Shown piece by piece: positions 44,884 to 54,431 of a stretch of 64,000 nucleotides of DNA. A program made the position numbers and the translations under genes. Origin of the DNA: Chryseobacterium mulctrae (lineage in GTDB: Bacteria; Bacteroidota; Bacteroidia; Flavobacteriales; Weeksellaceae). Positions within the stretch are counted from its first letter, which is position 1; each line of letters opens with the position of its first letter. The notes beneath the pieces were generated by a model. The model worked only from the letters and a program-made list of their open reading frames with translations, was not told the DNA's origin and made no database searches. The stretch is taken from NCBI RefSeq assembly GCF_006175945.1, contig NZ_VAJL01000001.1, positions 1,984,001-2,048,000 on the forward strand, read 5' to 3'.

Positions 44884-44952
44884 TGTCTTGTTTATTTGTT
44901 AATTGATAATATTTTTTATTCTAAAGTTTAAAGCTGATGAACTAAAAACTAA

Positions 44953-46392
44953 TTAATTTTTTACAGTTTCCCCTAAAAGTGTGCCTTGTGTATTATCAAA
45001 TACAAAAACGTTCACAATGTCACCCATTTTTTGACCTTCCTGCATATCAAAAACGCAAACCGCATTTTGGGAATTTCTTCCTTTCCATTGGTTTTTGTTC
45101 TTTTTAGAAATTCCTTCAATTAAAACTTCGTGAACTCTTCCAACATAACCTTCCATTCTTTTTCTTGAAAGCTCGCCTTGCAAAGCAATTATTTCTGCGA
45201 GACGTCTTTGCTTCACATCTGCCGGAATATCATCTTCCATCTTCTTGTGAGCCGGAGTTCCCGGTCTCTCAGAATAAGAGAACATATAGCCGTAATCGTA
45301 TTCTACTTCGCGCATTAAGCTCATCGTTAATTGATGATCTTCTTCGGTTTCGGTACAAAATCCGATAATCATATCTTGTGAAAACGAAATATCCGGAACG
45401 ATTTCTTTTCCTCTTTTAATTAAATCTAAATATTCCTGACGTGTATGTTGACGGTTCATCAATTGCAGAATTCTATCGCTTCCGCTTTGTACCGGTAAAT
45501 GAACATATTTACAAACATTATCGTGCTTAGCAATCACTTTGAAAACCTCTTCCGTCATTTCGTGAGGATTGGAAGTAGAGAATCTGATTCTCATTTGCGG
45601 AACTGCAACCGCAACCATATCTAAAAGTTGAGCAAAATTAACTGCTGTTAATTTTTGCATTTCTGATGCTTTCGCAAAATCTTTTTTCGGACCGCCTCCA
45701 TACCAAAGGTAAGAATCAACGTTTTGACCTAATAAAGTAATTTCTTTATAACCGGTTTCCCACAAACTTTTACATTCTTCAATAATCGAATGCGGATCAC
45801 GACTTCTCTCGCGACCTCTGGTAAAAGGAACTACACAAAAAGTACACATATTATCGCAACCTCTCGTAATGGTAACGAAAGCTGTAACGCCATTTCCGCC
45901 TAAACGAACAGGATTAATATCTGCATATGTTTCTTCTTTTGAAAGAATAACATTGATGGCATCTCTCCCGTCTTCGGTTTCTTTTAAAAGATTAGGTAAA
46001 TCTCTGTATGCATCGGGACCAACAACCAAATCTACAAGCTGTTCTTCTTCTAAAAATTTGGTTTTAAGCCTTTCAGCCATACAACCCAAGACACCAACCG
46101 TCATGTTTGGTCGTTCTTTTTTTAGATTTTTAAACTGAGCAAGACGCATTCTTACAGTTTGCTCTGCCTTTTCACGAATAGAACAGGTATTAAGAAGAAT
46201 TAAATCAGCTTCTTCCACTTTAAGAGTGGTATTATAGCCTTGCTCATTAAGAATTGACGCAACAATTTCAGAATCAGAGAAATTCATCTGACAACCATAG
46301 CTTTCCAAGAATAACTTCTTAGAATTTCCATCTTTTTCTGCAATAGCAAAAGCTTCTCCCTGTTTGGTTTCGTCTATATATTTTTCCTGCAC
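44953..46392 (-). CDS. miaB: tRNA-2-methylthio-N6-dimethylallyladenosine synthase
   Basis: 479 residues. The N-terminal UPF0004 domain has YGCQMNFSDSE and LNTCSIREKA for the auxiliary iron-sulfur cluster. The radical-SAM motif CxxxCxxC is in ITRGCDNMCTFCVVPF. A C-terminal TRAM domain follows. It methylthiolates A37 in tRNAs. The start is chosen at 46392 with MQEKYIDETK. Confidence 0.96.
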   Translation of the reverse strand: MQEKYIDETKQGEAFAIAEKDGNSKKLFLESYGCQMNFSDSEIVASILNEQGYNTTLKVEEADLILLNTCSIREKAEQTVRMRLAQFKNLKKERPNMTVGVLGCMAERLKTKFLEEEQLVDLVVGPDAYRDLPNLLKETEDGRDAINVILSKEETYADINPVRLGGNGVTAFVTITRGCDNMCTFCVVPFTRGRERSRDPHSIIEECKSLWETGYKEITLLGQNVDSYLWYGGGPKKDFAKASEMQKLTAVNFAQLLDMVAVAVPQMRIRFSTSNPHEMTEEVFKVIAKHDNVCKYVHLPVQSGSDRILQLMNRQHTRQEYLDLIKRGKEIVPDISFSQDMIIGFCTETEEDHQLTMSLMREVEYDYGYMFSYSERPGTPAHKKMEDDIPADVKQRRLAEIIALQGELSRKRMEGYVGRVHEVLIEGISKKNKNQWKGRNSQNAVCVFDMQEGQKMGDIVNVFVFDNTQGTLLGETVKN

Positions 46393-46519
46393 TTTTTCAA
46401 AATTTGAGATTTGAAATTAGTAATTTTTGAAACTAATAAAATAATTTAAGGCTGCAAATTTTTAATTTCAAATTAAATTAGTTTGCAAAGATACAAAATC
46501 TTATGCCAGAATGGCAGAA

Positions 46520-47248
46520 CTATTTTTTCTGAAAATAAGCAGAAAACTTTCCGGGAAAAGCGACTCTTTGTTTAATAGGAATATCAGAATAGTAAGCTGG
46601 TTTCCATTTCTTTTTAAGACCACTTAAGGCTTTTTTAAAATCAATATTAAATGCTTCATTTTTTACTTCGGGATAGATTCTGGCATTTACAATCTCACCT
46701 TCTCTACTAACGTAAAATTCCAGATTAATATCATCATTCAGAGCATATTTTCGGAAAAGAAACTTGAAATTATTTACAAAATCGCTATCAAAAGCCGTGT
46801 ATCCGTTTGGATATTCTGCCCGAGTAACATTCTTATAGGGATTATAACCAGCTTTATAACCACTGATTAAATCTTTAGGATAAATAATAAACTCCGTTAC
46901 TGCTCCTAATTTATTTCCTTTTACTTCAGCTGGCTTCCAGTTTTTAAGATTTTTTATCAAATCCAATGAGATGTCATAAGCACATTTGTTTTTAGAAATA
47001 TAATCTGTATCATTATCCTGAACCAGTTTTACCGTCTTATCTTGCATAACGATGATTCTCGGTTGATAAATCTCTTTAGAATCACATTCCGGAACTTTAT
47101 TTTTAATTAAATATTCATTAATTTCTTTATAAAACTGAACAACTCCACCTTCATAAAAACGTTGCCCTTTAGGATATTCGTCTAAAAACTGAGCTTTGAA
47201 TAAAATTGTATTTAAAAGGAATAGAAAAATGCATAATTTATATCTCAT
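46520..47248 (-). CDS. Secreted TonB-C-like protein
   Basis: 242 residues with a signal peptide (YKLCIFLFLLNTILFKAQ). The C-terminal domain repeats the KKWKPAYYSDIPIKQRVAFP strand seen in its two neighbours, so the three share a TonB-C-derived fold. Function unknown. Confidence 0.65.
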   Translation of the reverse strand: MRYKLCIFLFLLNTILFKAQFLDEYPKGQRFYEGGVVQFYKEINEYLIKNKVPECDSKEIYQPRIIVMQDKTVKLVQDNDTDYISKNKCAYDISLDLIKNLKNWKPAEVKGNKLGAVTEFIIYPKDLISGYKAGYNPYKNVTRAEYPNGYTAFDSDFVNNFKFLFRKYALNDDINLEFYVSREGEIVNARIYPEVKNEAFNIDFKKALSGLKKKWKPAYYSDIPIKQRVAFPGKFSAYFQKK

Positions 47249-47337
47249 CGTGAAAAAATTTAATAAAAAAAGTCATTACAAAACGCAATGACTAAAATAA
47301 ATGAATTAATTCACTTATCAATGTATTTTCAAAATAA

Positions 47338-47751
47338 TTAATCTCCCTCATCAAACTGATCTGAAGTAAAATTTATTCTGATTACTTTTTTTGAAACAAT
47401 TGGTTCTCCGTTCCGCATTGCCGGTTTCCATTTTTTCTTAACTCTTTTAATGGCGAAATTCATATCATCTATAAACAATTCGCTGTCTTTTACTTTAGGC
47501 AAAACCTTAAGATTCTCAACTTTCCCCTCTGTACTGACATCAAAAAGAAAAGTAAACTTACCATTCACCGCATATTTATCCATATCAATATAGCCATGAA
47601 TCATTTTTAAAAACTCTTTACTGAAAGCATCATCACCTCCTGGAAATTCAGCTTTCTCTGTTATAGTAAATTTTTCAGATTCAACTTTAAATTCTTGAGC
47701 AAAACTTTTAAACCCTATTAATAAAACAAGTACAAAAAAATATTTTTTCAT
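47338..47751 (-). CDS. Secreted TonB-C-like protein
   Basis: 137 residues, signal peptide (FFVLVLLIGFKSFAQE). KKKWKPAMRNGEPIVSKKVI aligns with the equivalent stretch of both neighbours; AEFPGGDDAFSKEFLKMIH is a typical N-terminal part of this domain. It is 3 bp from the next gene, suggesting one operon with it. Confidence 0.7.
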   Translation of the reverse strand: MKKYFFVLVLLIGFKSFAQEFKVESEKFTITEKAEFPGGDDAFSKEFLKMIHGYIDMDKYAVNGKFTFLFDVSTEGKVENLKVLPKVKDSELFIDDMNFAIKRVKKKWKPAMRNGEPIVSKKVIRINFTSDQFDEGD

Positions 47752-47754
47752 AAT

Positions 47755-48237
47755 TTACATATCGGCAGATAATGATGAGAAGCTCATCTTAAGTTTCATT
47801 TCAGATTTTACGGGTTGTCCGTTACACATTGCAGGTTTCCAGTCTTTTTTAATTCTTCTTACTACGTATTGCATATCATCAAAGAAAACATCACTGTTCA
47901 AAACTTTGGGATCTCCAGCTACATCAATTACTCTGCCCATCGCATCAATAGTGAGTGTAAATGTAAAATCGCCTGTTAAAGTATAAAAATCTGAATTCAG
48001 ATATGTGTACATATATTTTCTGAGAATAGTCTTGTAAGCTGCAGCTCCTCCTTCAAAACTTGCTGCCTGAAAATCGTTACAACCCTTCACGGCAACCTGC
48101 ATAAAAGGTTCTTTAATGTCTATTTTTAATAGATTTTTATTATTTTCTACGATGAAAGATTCATCTCTGTCTTCAAGATCCTGAGCAAACGCGAAGTTTG
48201 CAGCAAAAAGCCCTATAAATAATGCTAGTGTTTTCAT
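47755..48237 (-). CDS. Secreted TonB-C-like protein
   Basis: 160 residues with a signal peptide (LALFIGLFAANFAFAQ). It contains KKDWKPAMCNGQPVKSEMKL, parallel to its neighbours, and SFEGGAAAYKTILRKYMYTY as the domain start. Together the three genes look like a tandem duplication series. None has a membrane anchor or ExbB/D partner here. Confidence 0.7.
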   Translation of the reverse strand: MKTLALFIGLFAANFAFAQDLEDRDESFIVENNKNLLKIDIKEPFMQVAVKGCNDFQAASFEGGAAAYKTILRKYMYTYLNSDFYTLTGDFTFTLTIDAMGRVIDVAGDPKVLNSDVFFDDMQYVVRRIKKDWKPAMCNGQPVKSEMKLKMSFSSLSADM

Positions 48238-48297
48238 AAAATATTTTTTAAAACTACATAAAAAATTAAGCCAAAAAAAGTAGCTTGTCTTTTTTAT

Positions 48298-49539
48298 CTA
48301 AATTTTATTTTCAACCTGAACCTTACTTCCTGTTTCTTTAAGCATTAACGAAATAACAATTGCTAAAACAATTCCTCCAATCCAGAAAAAAAGAGAATTT
48401 TGAAAATGAATATTTGCTTCAGACAAACCTAAGTCTTTACCAAAAAAGCTACTAAACACAGGACTTAACAATGTAGTCACACCAAAAGTTATAAAATTGA
48501 TTGCTCCTGTAGAGCTTCCTTTCACGTAATCCGGATTGGTTTCTTTTATCACAGAATACGGAATCATTGCCGCTCCCGAACCTAATCCTAAAATAAACAT
48601 ACTCACTTTTGCAGAATATAAATCTGGCAATACAATCATCTGCAACAAACTTAAGATCATTAAAACTGCACCGCCAATTAAAACAGGTTTTCTCCGCCCT
48701 ATTTTATCTGTAATAAAACCTAACAAAGGACATCCGAAAACCCAACCAAAAGCAACCATCGCACTCGTTACTGCCGCATCATGAAAAGCAAACTGTTTGT
48801 CTTTTTCGAAAAAAGCAACCGCCCAAGTCATCGCAAAAATAGTTGTCGGAGCAAAAAGTAATCCTGAAATAATTCCGCAAAGCCAGGATTGAGGATTTTT
48901 AAAAACGATTTTATAAGGTTCCAAATATCCTAAATGTTTCGGCTCATCATCAGAAATGTTTTCGCTTTTCTGGTCTTTAGGAATAACAAAAAATAAACAA
49001 AATGCTGTAATAATAGTTGCCACTCCGGACCAAAGCCAAAAAGTATGAATACTGACTCCTGATTCTATCCATGGTCCAACCACAAACTGTCCCGCTGTTC
49101 CGCCCAACATTCCTATACATTGAGTAACTCCAATTGCTGTTGCCAAAGATTTTGACGAAAATCCTTTACTCGCAAGATAAACACATCCCGGAAAAGCAAA
49201 TGCACAACCCGCTCCCTGCAAAAGCCTTCCTGAAACTCCCGCAAACTGGGTTGAAAGTAAAAATAACAAACATCCAATTCCTAAAATTAAAGTTCCTACA
49301 AAAAGAGATTTTTTTGCCCCGAATTTATCTAGAGCAATCCCCGCAATCAAGCTACAGGTAGAATATGTGTAGTAATAGGTTCCTATCATGCTGATAAGTT
49401 TCAGCTCGGTGGTATTGAAATTATCAACCAATTGAGGGATCATTACCGCAGGAGCAGACCGAATCACATAATCTAAAAAATAAAAGACCAATCCGAATGC
49501 CCAAGCGATGATATAGAATTTCTTCAGAGAACTACTCAT
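48298..49539 (-). CDS. MFS transporter
   Basis: 413 residues with twelve hydrophobic helices in two halves. The inter-helix loop GFITDKIGRRKP (the MFS A-like motif) recurs in the middle, and YYTYSTCSLIAGIALDKFG opens the first half. The substrate is not evident. Confidence 0.85.
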   Translation of the reverse strand: MSSSLKKFYIIAWAFGLVFYFLDYVIRSAPAVMIPQLVDNFNTTELKLISMIGTYYYTYSTCSLIAGIALDKFGAKKSLFVGTLILGIGCLLFLLSTQFAGVSGRLLQGAGCAFAFPGCVYLASKGFSSKSLATAIGVTQCIGMLGGTAGQFVVGPWIESGVSIHTFWLWSGVATIITAFCLFFVIPKDQKSENISDDEPKHLGYLEPYKIVFKNPQSWLCGIISGLLFAPTTIFAMTWAVAFFEKDKQFAFHDAAVTSAMVAFGWVFGCPLLGFITDKIGRRKPVLIGGAVLMILSLLQMIVLPDLYSAKVSMFILGLGSGAAMIPYSVIKETNPDYVKGSSTGAINFITFGVTTLLSPVFSSFFGKDLGLSEANIHFQNSLFFWIGGIVLAIVISLMLKETGSKVQVENKI

Positions 49540-49686
49540 TATAACTATTCTTTATTGTATTTGTAGATATATTTTGGCAGTTATTTACCAAAATTTTTAA
49601 ACCATTTTATAGAAATCAAATGTAAGCATTTGTTAAGCTTCCAAAAGAATCAATGATTGTTTTCTGAGATTTAAATTAAACAAAAA

Positions 49687-49708
49687 ACTCCACAATTTCT
49701 TGTGGAGT
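49687..49708 (-). terminator. Terminator of lysA
   Basis: ACTCCACAA-tttc-TTGTGGAGT, perfect 9-bp arms; T's follow on the minus strand. Confidence 0.85.
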
Positions 49709-49718
49709 CATATTATTC

Positions 49719-50918
49719 TTAAAGAATTTCAATCTGATTTCTCAAAAGATCCTCAAATTCATCTCTTTTTCTGATTAAATGCGCTTTTCCGTCTAAGAAA
49801 AGAACTTCCGCAGGTTTTAATCTTGAATTAAAATTTGAACTCATTTCAAAACCATAAGCTCCTGCATTGTGGAATGCCAAAACATCGCCTTCTCTTACTT
49901 CATTCAGTTTTCTGTCCCAAGCAAAAGTATCGGTTTCACAAATATTTCCTACCACGGTATAAATTCTTTCCGCCCCTTTTGGATTAGATAAATTTTCAAT
50001 CTGATGGTAAGAATCATAGAACATCGGACGAATCAAATGGTTAAATCCTGAATTTACTCCAACAAAAACGGTTGCAGTAGTTTGCTTGATGACATTAGCT
50101 TTCACTAATAAATAACCGCTTTTTCCAACTAAGAATTTTCCAGGTTCAAACCAAAGTTCGAATTTCTTCCCTGTAGATTTTGAAAATTCTGCGATTACTT
50201 TTTCTACTTTTTTACCTAAAGTTTTCACATCGGTTTCTTCTTCGCTGTCTTGGTAAGGAATTTTGAAACCACTTCCCATATCCAGGTATTTCAGATTCGG
50301 GAAATGTTCAGATAATTCAAGCATAATATCAAGAGCCTGAAGGAAAACATCCGGATCTTTGATTTCGCTTCCGGTGTGCATGTGAAGACCTTCTACATTC
50401 AGATTAGTAGATTTCATCACTCTTTCAATATGACGAACCTGATGAATAGAAATTCCGAATTTAGAGTCGATATGACCTGTAGAAATTTTGTAATTACCAC
50501 CGGCAAAAATATGCGGATTGATTCTTACCAAAATTGGATAGGTGTTTCCGTATTTGTTACCGAATTGCTCAAGAGTAGAGATGTTATCGATATTGATATG
50601 AACTCCGTGTGTCATTGCTTCCTCAATTTCAGCCAAATCAACACAGTTTGGAGTGAACAAGATTTTCTCTTTCGGGAAACCTGCTTTTAGACCTAATTTA
50701 ACTTCATTAATTGAAACACAATCCAAAGAAGCACCTAAGTTCTTTACATATTTTAAAATATTAATGTTGGTCAATGCCTTTGCAGCATAGAAGAACTTTG
50801 TGTGTTTTAAAAAAGAAGATGTAAGTTTCTCGTATTGGATTTTAATCGATTCTGCATCGTAAACATACACCGGTGTGCCAAATTCGCTGGCAATCTTTAA
50901 TAATTCTTTTGAATTCAT
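49719..50918 (-). CDS. lysA: Diaminopimelate decarboxylase
   Basis: 399 residues from MNSKELLKIASEFG; the longer frame starts within the leader. It is a PLP-dependent fold-type III enzyme: the catalytic Lys is in FFYAAKALTNINILK, with HMHTGSEIKD and NICETDTFAWDR for substrate. It makes L-lysine from meso-diaminopimelate. The long leader contains a short Lys-rich ORF and a terminator (see findings). Confidence 0.95.
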   Translation of the reverse strand: MNSKELLKIASEFGTPVYVYDAESIKIQYEKLTSSFLKHTKFFYAAKALTNINILKYVKNLGASLDCVSINEVKLGLKAGFPKEKILFTPNCVDLAEIEEAMTHGVHINIDNISTLEQFGNKYGNTYPILVRINPHIFAGGNYKISTGHIDSKFGISIHQVRHIERVMKSTNLNVEGLHMHTGSEIKDPDVFLQALDIMLELSEHFPNLKYLDMGSGFKIPYQDSEEETDVKTLGKKVEKVIAEFSKSTGKKFELWFEPGKFLVGKSGYLLVKANVIKQTTATVFVGVNSGFNHLIRPMFYDSYHQIENLSNPKGAERIYTVVGNICETDTFAWDRKLNEVREGDVLAFHNAGAYGFEMSSNFNSRLKPAEVLFLDGKAHLIRKRDEFEDLLRNQIEIL

Positions 50919-50934
50919 AATTTCAATTTTACAT

Positions 50935-50968
50935 AAAAAAAGGCAGATTCTTCCCAAAAGAGTCTGCC
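50935..50968 (-). terminator. Attenuator-like terminator in the lysA leader
   Basis: On the minus strand, GGCAGACTCTT-ttggg-AAGAATCTGCC followed by seven T's. It ends 17 bp before the lysA start, leaving no room for a promoter between. Just before it, 50999-50991 (GGAGTTGCC) can pair with GGCAGACTC of the stem as an anti-terminator. Confidence 0.7.
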
Positions 50969-50999
50969 GCAATAATTATTTTTTATGCAAGGCAACTCC

Positions 51000-51071
51000 T
51001 TAAATATTCCAAACCTTAGAGAACCTTACAGTTCCCTTTTTACCAGTTTTATTTTGTTTAAAATTTTGCAT
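51000..51071 (-). CDS. Putative lysA leader peptide, 23 aa
   Basis: MQNFKQNKTGKKGTVRFSKV is its start, followed by WNI; five of 23 residues are Lys. Its stop touches the GGAGTTGCC anti-terminator strand, so the ribosome's position would decide which hairpin forms. A TACTTTTG -7 box (51098-51091) lies 20 bp upstream. Confidence 0.5.
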   Translation of the reverse strand: MQNFKQNKTGKKGTVRFSKVWNI

Positions 51072-51090
51072 TGCTTTTTTTATTCTTTTG

Positions 51091-51098
51091 CAAAAGTA
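51091..51098 (-). promoter_or_regulatory. lysA promoter -7 box
   Basis: TACTTTTG on the minus strand matches TAnnTTTG. It is the closest box upstream of the leader ORF and of lysA. Confidence 0.5.
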
Positions 51099-51176
51099 CT
51101 ATTTATTTTGCGAAAACATTAATTTGAAAAAAGTTTTCTTCTTGACCAAAATACAGATTCATCCAAAAAAGTTCTT

Positions 51177-52400
51177 TTATTTTGGTAACGGTAACGTCTC
51201 AAAATCACCTCGAAGCAGCGCCAATTGTAAATCATTGATGAGGTCGCCAGTCGGCAAAGGCAAGTCTATTTTCAGTTTTGAAATTTTACTCATGGTCTGA
51301 ATTTGAGTAAACAATTCATAAAAACCATAAGAAGTCACTTTTCCGTTATCAATGATCAGGAAAAGTTTTTCACCAAGCTTTCTACCGCTTCCCAGCCAAA
51401 GCTCGTTTCTTTTTCTGAAATCGATCTTCTTTTTGAAAACATTGATGTCTTTAAATTCTTCTATTTTGCTGATAAACTGCACTGCTTTTGAGCCTTGTGT
51501 GAAAGCTTTAAATTTAAGGATTGGTTTTTCAGTTTTATTTAACGTATTTTTTTCGACTAAATATTTATTATTTCTAAAATACAGTCCGAAAGATAAAGTT
51601 TCTCTCTTTTTTATTCCTTTTGAATTTAAAATCAACTTGGCGATAATATCAGTTCCTGTCAATTCAAAATTGATTTGCTCAACCTCAGTCTGAATATTTT
51701 CCCATTTTTTTGATTTAGAATTAAAAAGCTTTTTAGAAAACTTATTAATATCCTGCACATAATCTGAAAAAATAATCTTTCCGGCTTCATTCTGGAAATA
51801 CACAAACCCTTTTTCACTTGGTAAATCCTGAGTTAATAGCTTGATTTTATTAATGTAAGTTTTAGCATTCGTTTCCTCATGCTGCTCCTGAATAATCTCG
51901 TTATTCGTATCTTTTGAAAGTAATAATTTAAACAATTCTAAAGTTGCTCTTGCATCACCTTCTGCACGATGCGCATTAACCAACGGAATTCCTAATGATT
52001 TCACCAGTTTCCCCAAAGAATAACTAACCTCATCCGGAATCAGCTTTTTCGCTAAAGGAATTGTATCTAAAGTATTGATTTTAAAATCATAACCAAGCCT
52101 TTGAAATGATTGACGAAGCATTCTGTAATCGAAATCGATATTATGACCTACCAAAGTTGTTCCTTCCGTGATTTCCACTACTCTTTTAGCCAATTCATGG
52201 AATTTCGGAGCAGTTTTCACCATTTTCGGGCTAATATTCGTCAACTTTTGTACAAAGGGAGTAATCTCGCTTTCCGGATTAACGAGCGAAATAAATTGGT
52301 CTACGATTTTGTGACCGTCATATTTGAAAATGGCGATATCGATAATGCATTCTTTTCTAAAACCTGCACCATTGCTTTCTATATCTATAATTGAATACAT
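51177..52400 (-). CDS. DnaQ-type 3'-5' exonuclease with degenerate GIY-YIG (UvrC/Cho-like) domain
   Basis: 407 residues. The exonuclease (1-165) has DEDDh residues: YSIIDIESNG, HNIDFDYRM, and NAHRAEGDARATL. From about 195 comes LPSEKGFVYFQNEAGKIIFS, which aligns with the GVYYF...IYVGKA core of GIY-YIG nucleases, but the Tyr-Ile-Gly and catalytic residues are lost (FSDYV). The DnaQ-UvrC/Cho fusion is known in other bacteria as an excision enzyme; here the second site is probably inactive or structural. Upstream of lysA in the same direction. Confidence 0.8.
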   Translation of the reverse strand: MYSIIDIESNGAGFRKECIIDIAIFKYDGHKIVDQFISLVNPESEITPFVQKLTNISPKMVKTAPKFHELAKRVVEITEGTTLVGHNIDFDYRMLRQSFQRLGYDFKINTLDTIPLAKKLIPDEVSYSLGKLVKSLGIPLVNAHRAEGDARATLELFKLLLSKDTNNEIIQEQHEETNAKTYINKIKLLTQDLPSEKGFVYFQNEAGKIIFSDYVQDINKFSKKLFNSKSKKWENIQTEVEQINFELTGTDIIAKLILNSKGIKKRETLSFGLYFRNNKYLVEKNTLNKTEKPILKFKAFTQGSKAVQFISKIEEFKDINVFKKKIDFRKRNELWLGSGRKLGEKLFLIIDNGKVTSYGFYELFTQIQTMSKISKLKIDLPLPTGDLINDLQLALLRGDFETLPLPK

Positions 52401-52523
52401 TATAATCTAACTTAATCTTCTATAATCAAAAATCAAACCTTTTGAAATTTTGATTTTACTAAAAGGCAATTCTGCTAAAATAATGAAATTACTAAGAAAT
52501 CCAAAAACCAACCACTCAAAATA

Positions 52524-54050
52524 CTATCTTTTTCTTCCGCCCAAGCCAAACATTCCCAGAATCGCTTTTGCACCTTCTCTCATTAGAGTATTGGCGAAAG
52601 TTCTTCCTGCACTGCTTTTAAGAACCTGCTCAAACATTCCGGGTTCTTCTTTGATGGGTTTTGTTTTTTGGGTTGGAGCCGAATTTTCAACAGCCTGTTC
52701 CATTCTTCTTACTAAAATTTCGTAGGCAGATTCGTTGTCGATTGGTTTTTCATATTTTGAAACTAAAGCAGATCTTGATGTTAATTCTGAAACTTCTGCA
52801 TCATTCAACACATCCATTCTTGATTCTGGAGAAATCAGATACGTGTGAACAAGCGGTGTTGGAATTCCCTTTTCATCCAAAGCGGTGATAAAAGCTTCCC
52901 CAATTCCTAAATTCTGTATCAACTCAGAAGCATTGTAAAACTCTGTTGTAGGATAATTTTCTACAGCTTTAGAAATCTCTTTTTTATCTTTTGCAGTAAA
53001 ACCTCTCAATGCATGCTGGATTTTTAAACCCAATTGTGAAAGCACATTTTCAGGAACATCACCAGGAATCTGAGTAATAAAGTAAATTCCGACCCCTTTA
53101 GAACGAATCAGTTTTACCATCGTTTCTATTTGTGAAACCAATGCTTTTGAAGATTCATCAAAAATCAAGTGCGCCTCATCAATGAAGAGAACCAATTTTG
53201 GTTTTCCACTGTCGCCTTCTTCTGGGAAAGTCATATAAATTTCAGCAAAAAGTGAAAGCATAAATGTGGAAAACAGTTGTGGCTTGTTTTGAATATCGGC
53301 AACTCTTAAAATATTGACAACTCCTTTTCCATCTCTTGTTTCCAATAAATCGTGAACATCGAAACTCAGTTCACCAAAGAAATCTGCGGCACCTTGTTGT
53401 TCCAAAGCTACAATCGACCTCAACATTGCGCCTAAAGAAGCTGGAGCAATAGAACCATAATTGGCAGACAATTCTGCTTTACCTTGCGGATTGTCGGTTA
53501 CATATTGCAGAACTTTCTTTAAATCGTTTAAATCAATTAACGGTAAACCTTTGTCATCACAATATTTAAAAACAATTGACATGATGCTTTGCTGAGTATC
53601 ATTCAATTCTAAAATCTTGCTTAACAAAACAGGTCCAAATTCGGTAACCGTTGCACGCAATTTCACACCTTTTCCACCCGAAATGCTCATCAATTCTACG
53701 GGAAAAGCCTGCGGATTGTATGGAAGCTGTGTTTTTGCATATCGTTCTTCAATGATAGGATTCATTTGTCCCGCCTGTGCAATTCCCGAAAAATCACCTT
53801 TGATATCTAAAACCAAAGACGGAATTCCTGCATGAGAAAGCTGTTCTGCGAAAACCTGAAGTGTTTTTGTTTTTCCGGTTCCGGTAGCTCCGGCAATCAA
53901 ACCATGACGGTTAATGGTTTTTAAAGGAATGGTAACGTTGACTTCAGTAACCACTTCACCATCCAACATTCCTTTTCCTAAAATAATATGTTCTCCTTTT
54001 GGAGTATATCTTGTAGAAAGTTCTTCGATAAATTTTGTTTTGTCTGCCAT
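52524..54050 (-). CDS. HerA-like ATPase (DUF853 family)
   Basis: 508 residues. Walker A GATGTGKT (54-61) and Walker B LVLFIDEAHLIF (about 290-300), with conserved LDIKGDFSG and FITQIPGDVPENV. The family is a P-loop ATPase related to HerA/FtsK helicases of unknown role. It ends with a polybasic GLGGRKR. It is divergent from the persulfide gene. Confidence 0.85.
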   Translation of the reverse strand: MADKTKFIEELSTRYTPKGEHIILGKGMLDGEVVTEVNVTIPLKTINRHGLIAGATGTGKTKTLQVFAEQLSHAGIPSLVLDIKGDFSGIAQAGQMNPIIEERYAKTQLPYNPQAFPVELMSISGGKGVKLRATVTEFGPVLLSKILELNDTQQSIMSIVFKYCDDKGLPLIDLNDLKKVLQYVTDNPQGKAELSANYGSIAPASLGAMLRSIVALEQQGAADFFGELSFDVHDLLETRDGKGVVNILRVADIQNKPQLFSTFMLSLFAEIYMTFPEEGDSGKPKLVLFIDEAHLIFDESSKALVSQIETMVKLIRSKGVGIYFITQIPGDVPENVLSQLGLKIQHALRGFTAKDKKEISKAVENYPTTEFYNASELIQNLGIGEAFITALDEKGIPTPLVHTYLISPESRMDVLNDAEVSELTSRSALVSKYEKPIDNESAYEILVRRMEQAVENSAPTQKTKPIKEEPGMFEQVLKSSAGRTFANTLMREGAKAILGMFGLGGRKR

Positions 54051-54431
54051 TTGATATTTTTAACACCTAAAGATAAAGTTTTTTGTAAAAGTTTTAATAA
54101 TCTCTTTTACTTTATCACATTCATTTTTACAGTTTGTAATAAAATAAATTTAAATTAGCAGTTAGAGCAGATTTCAGAAGATAATCTCTCAAAAAAGTAA
54201 TAAACATATCTGAGTGAATGATCAACCTGAAAACAAATCTAGAAAAGGTAATTTAAAATTGATAAATATATCTCTGAAAATTCCAATGAAATTTTATAAG
54301 ATCTTTTATAATTTAGACTAAATAAGTCTTTATAGATTTATTCTATTACAACAGATATTTTATTTTAGCGGGTATTAAAAAATAAAATCCGATTTTTGTA
54401 GATTAAAGAACAAAAAATTCTCACCCTAAAG
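54051..54431. other. Gene-free divergent intergenic region
   Basis: 381 AT-rich bases between divergent genes. I see no gene. A GACT-aaata-AGTC palindrome lies near 54317; promoter boxes are not distinct. The ATG of the persulfide gene follows a CACCCTAAAG leader. Confidence 0.4.

Noticed and set aside
50919..51176. Lysine riboswitch before lysA
   Set aside because: The leader is too short and lacks a visible five-helix L-box core; a leader-peptide attenuator explains the elements better.
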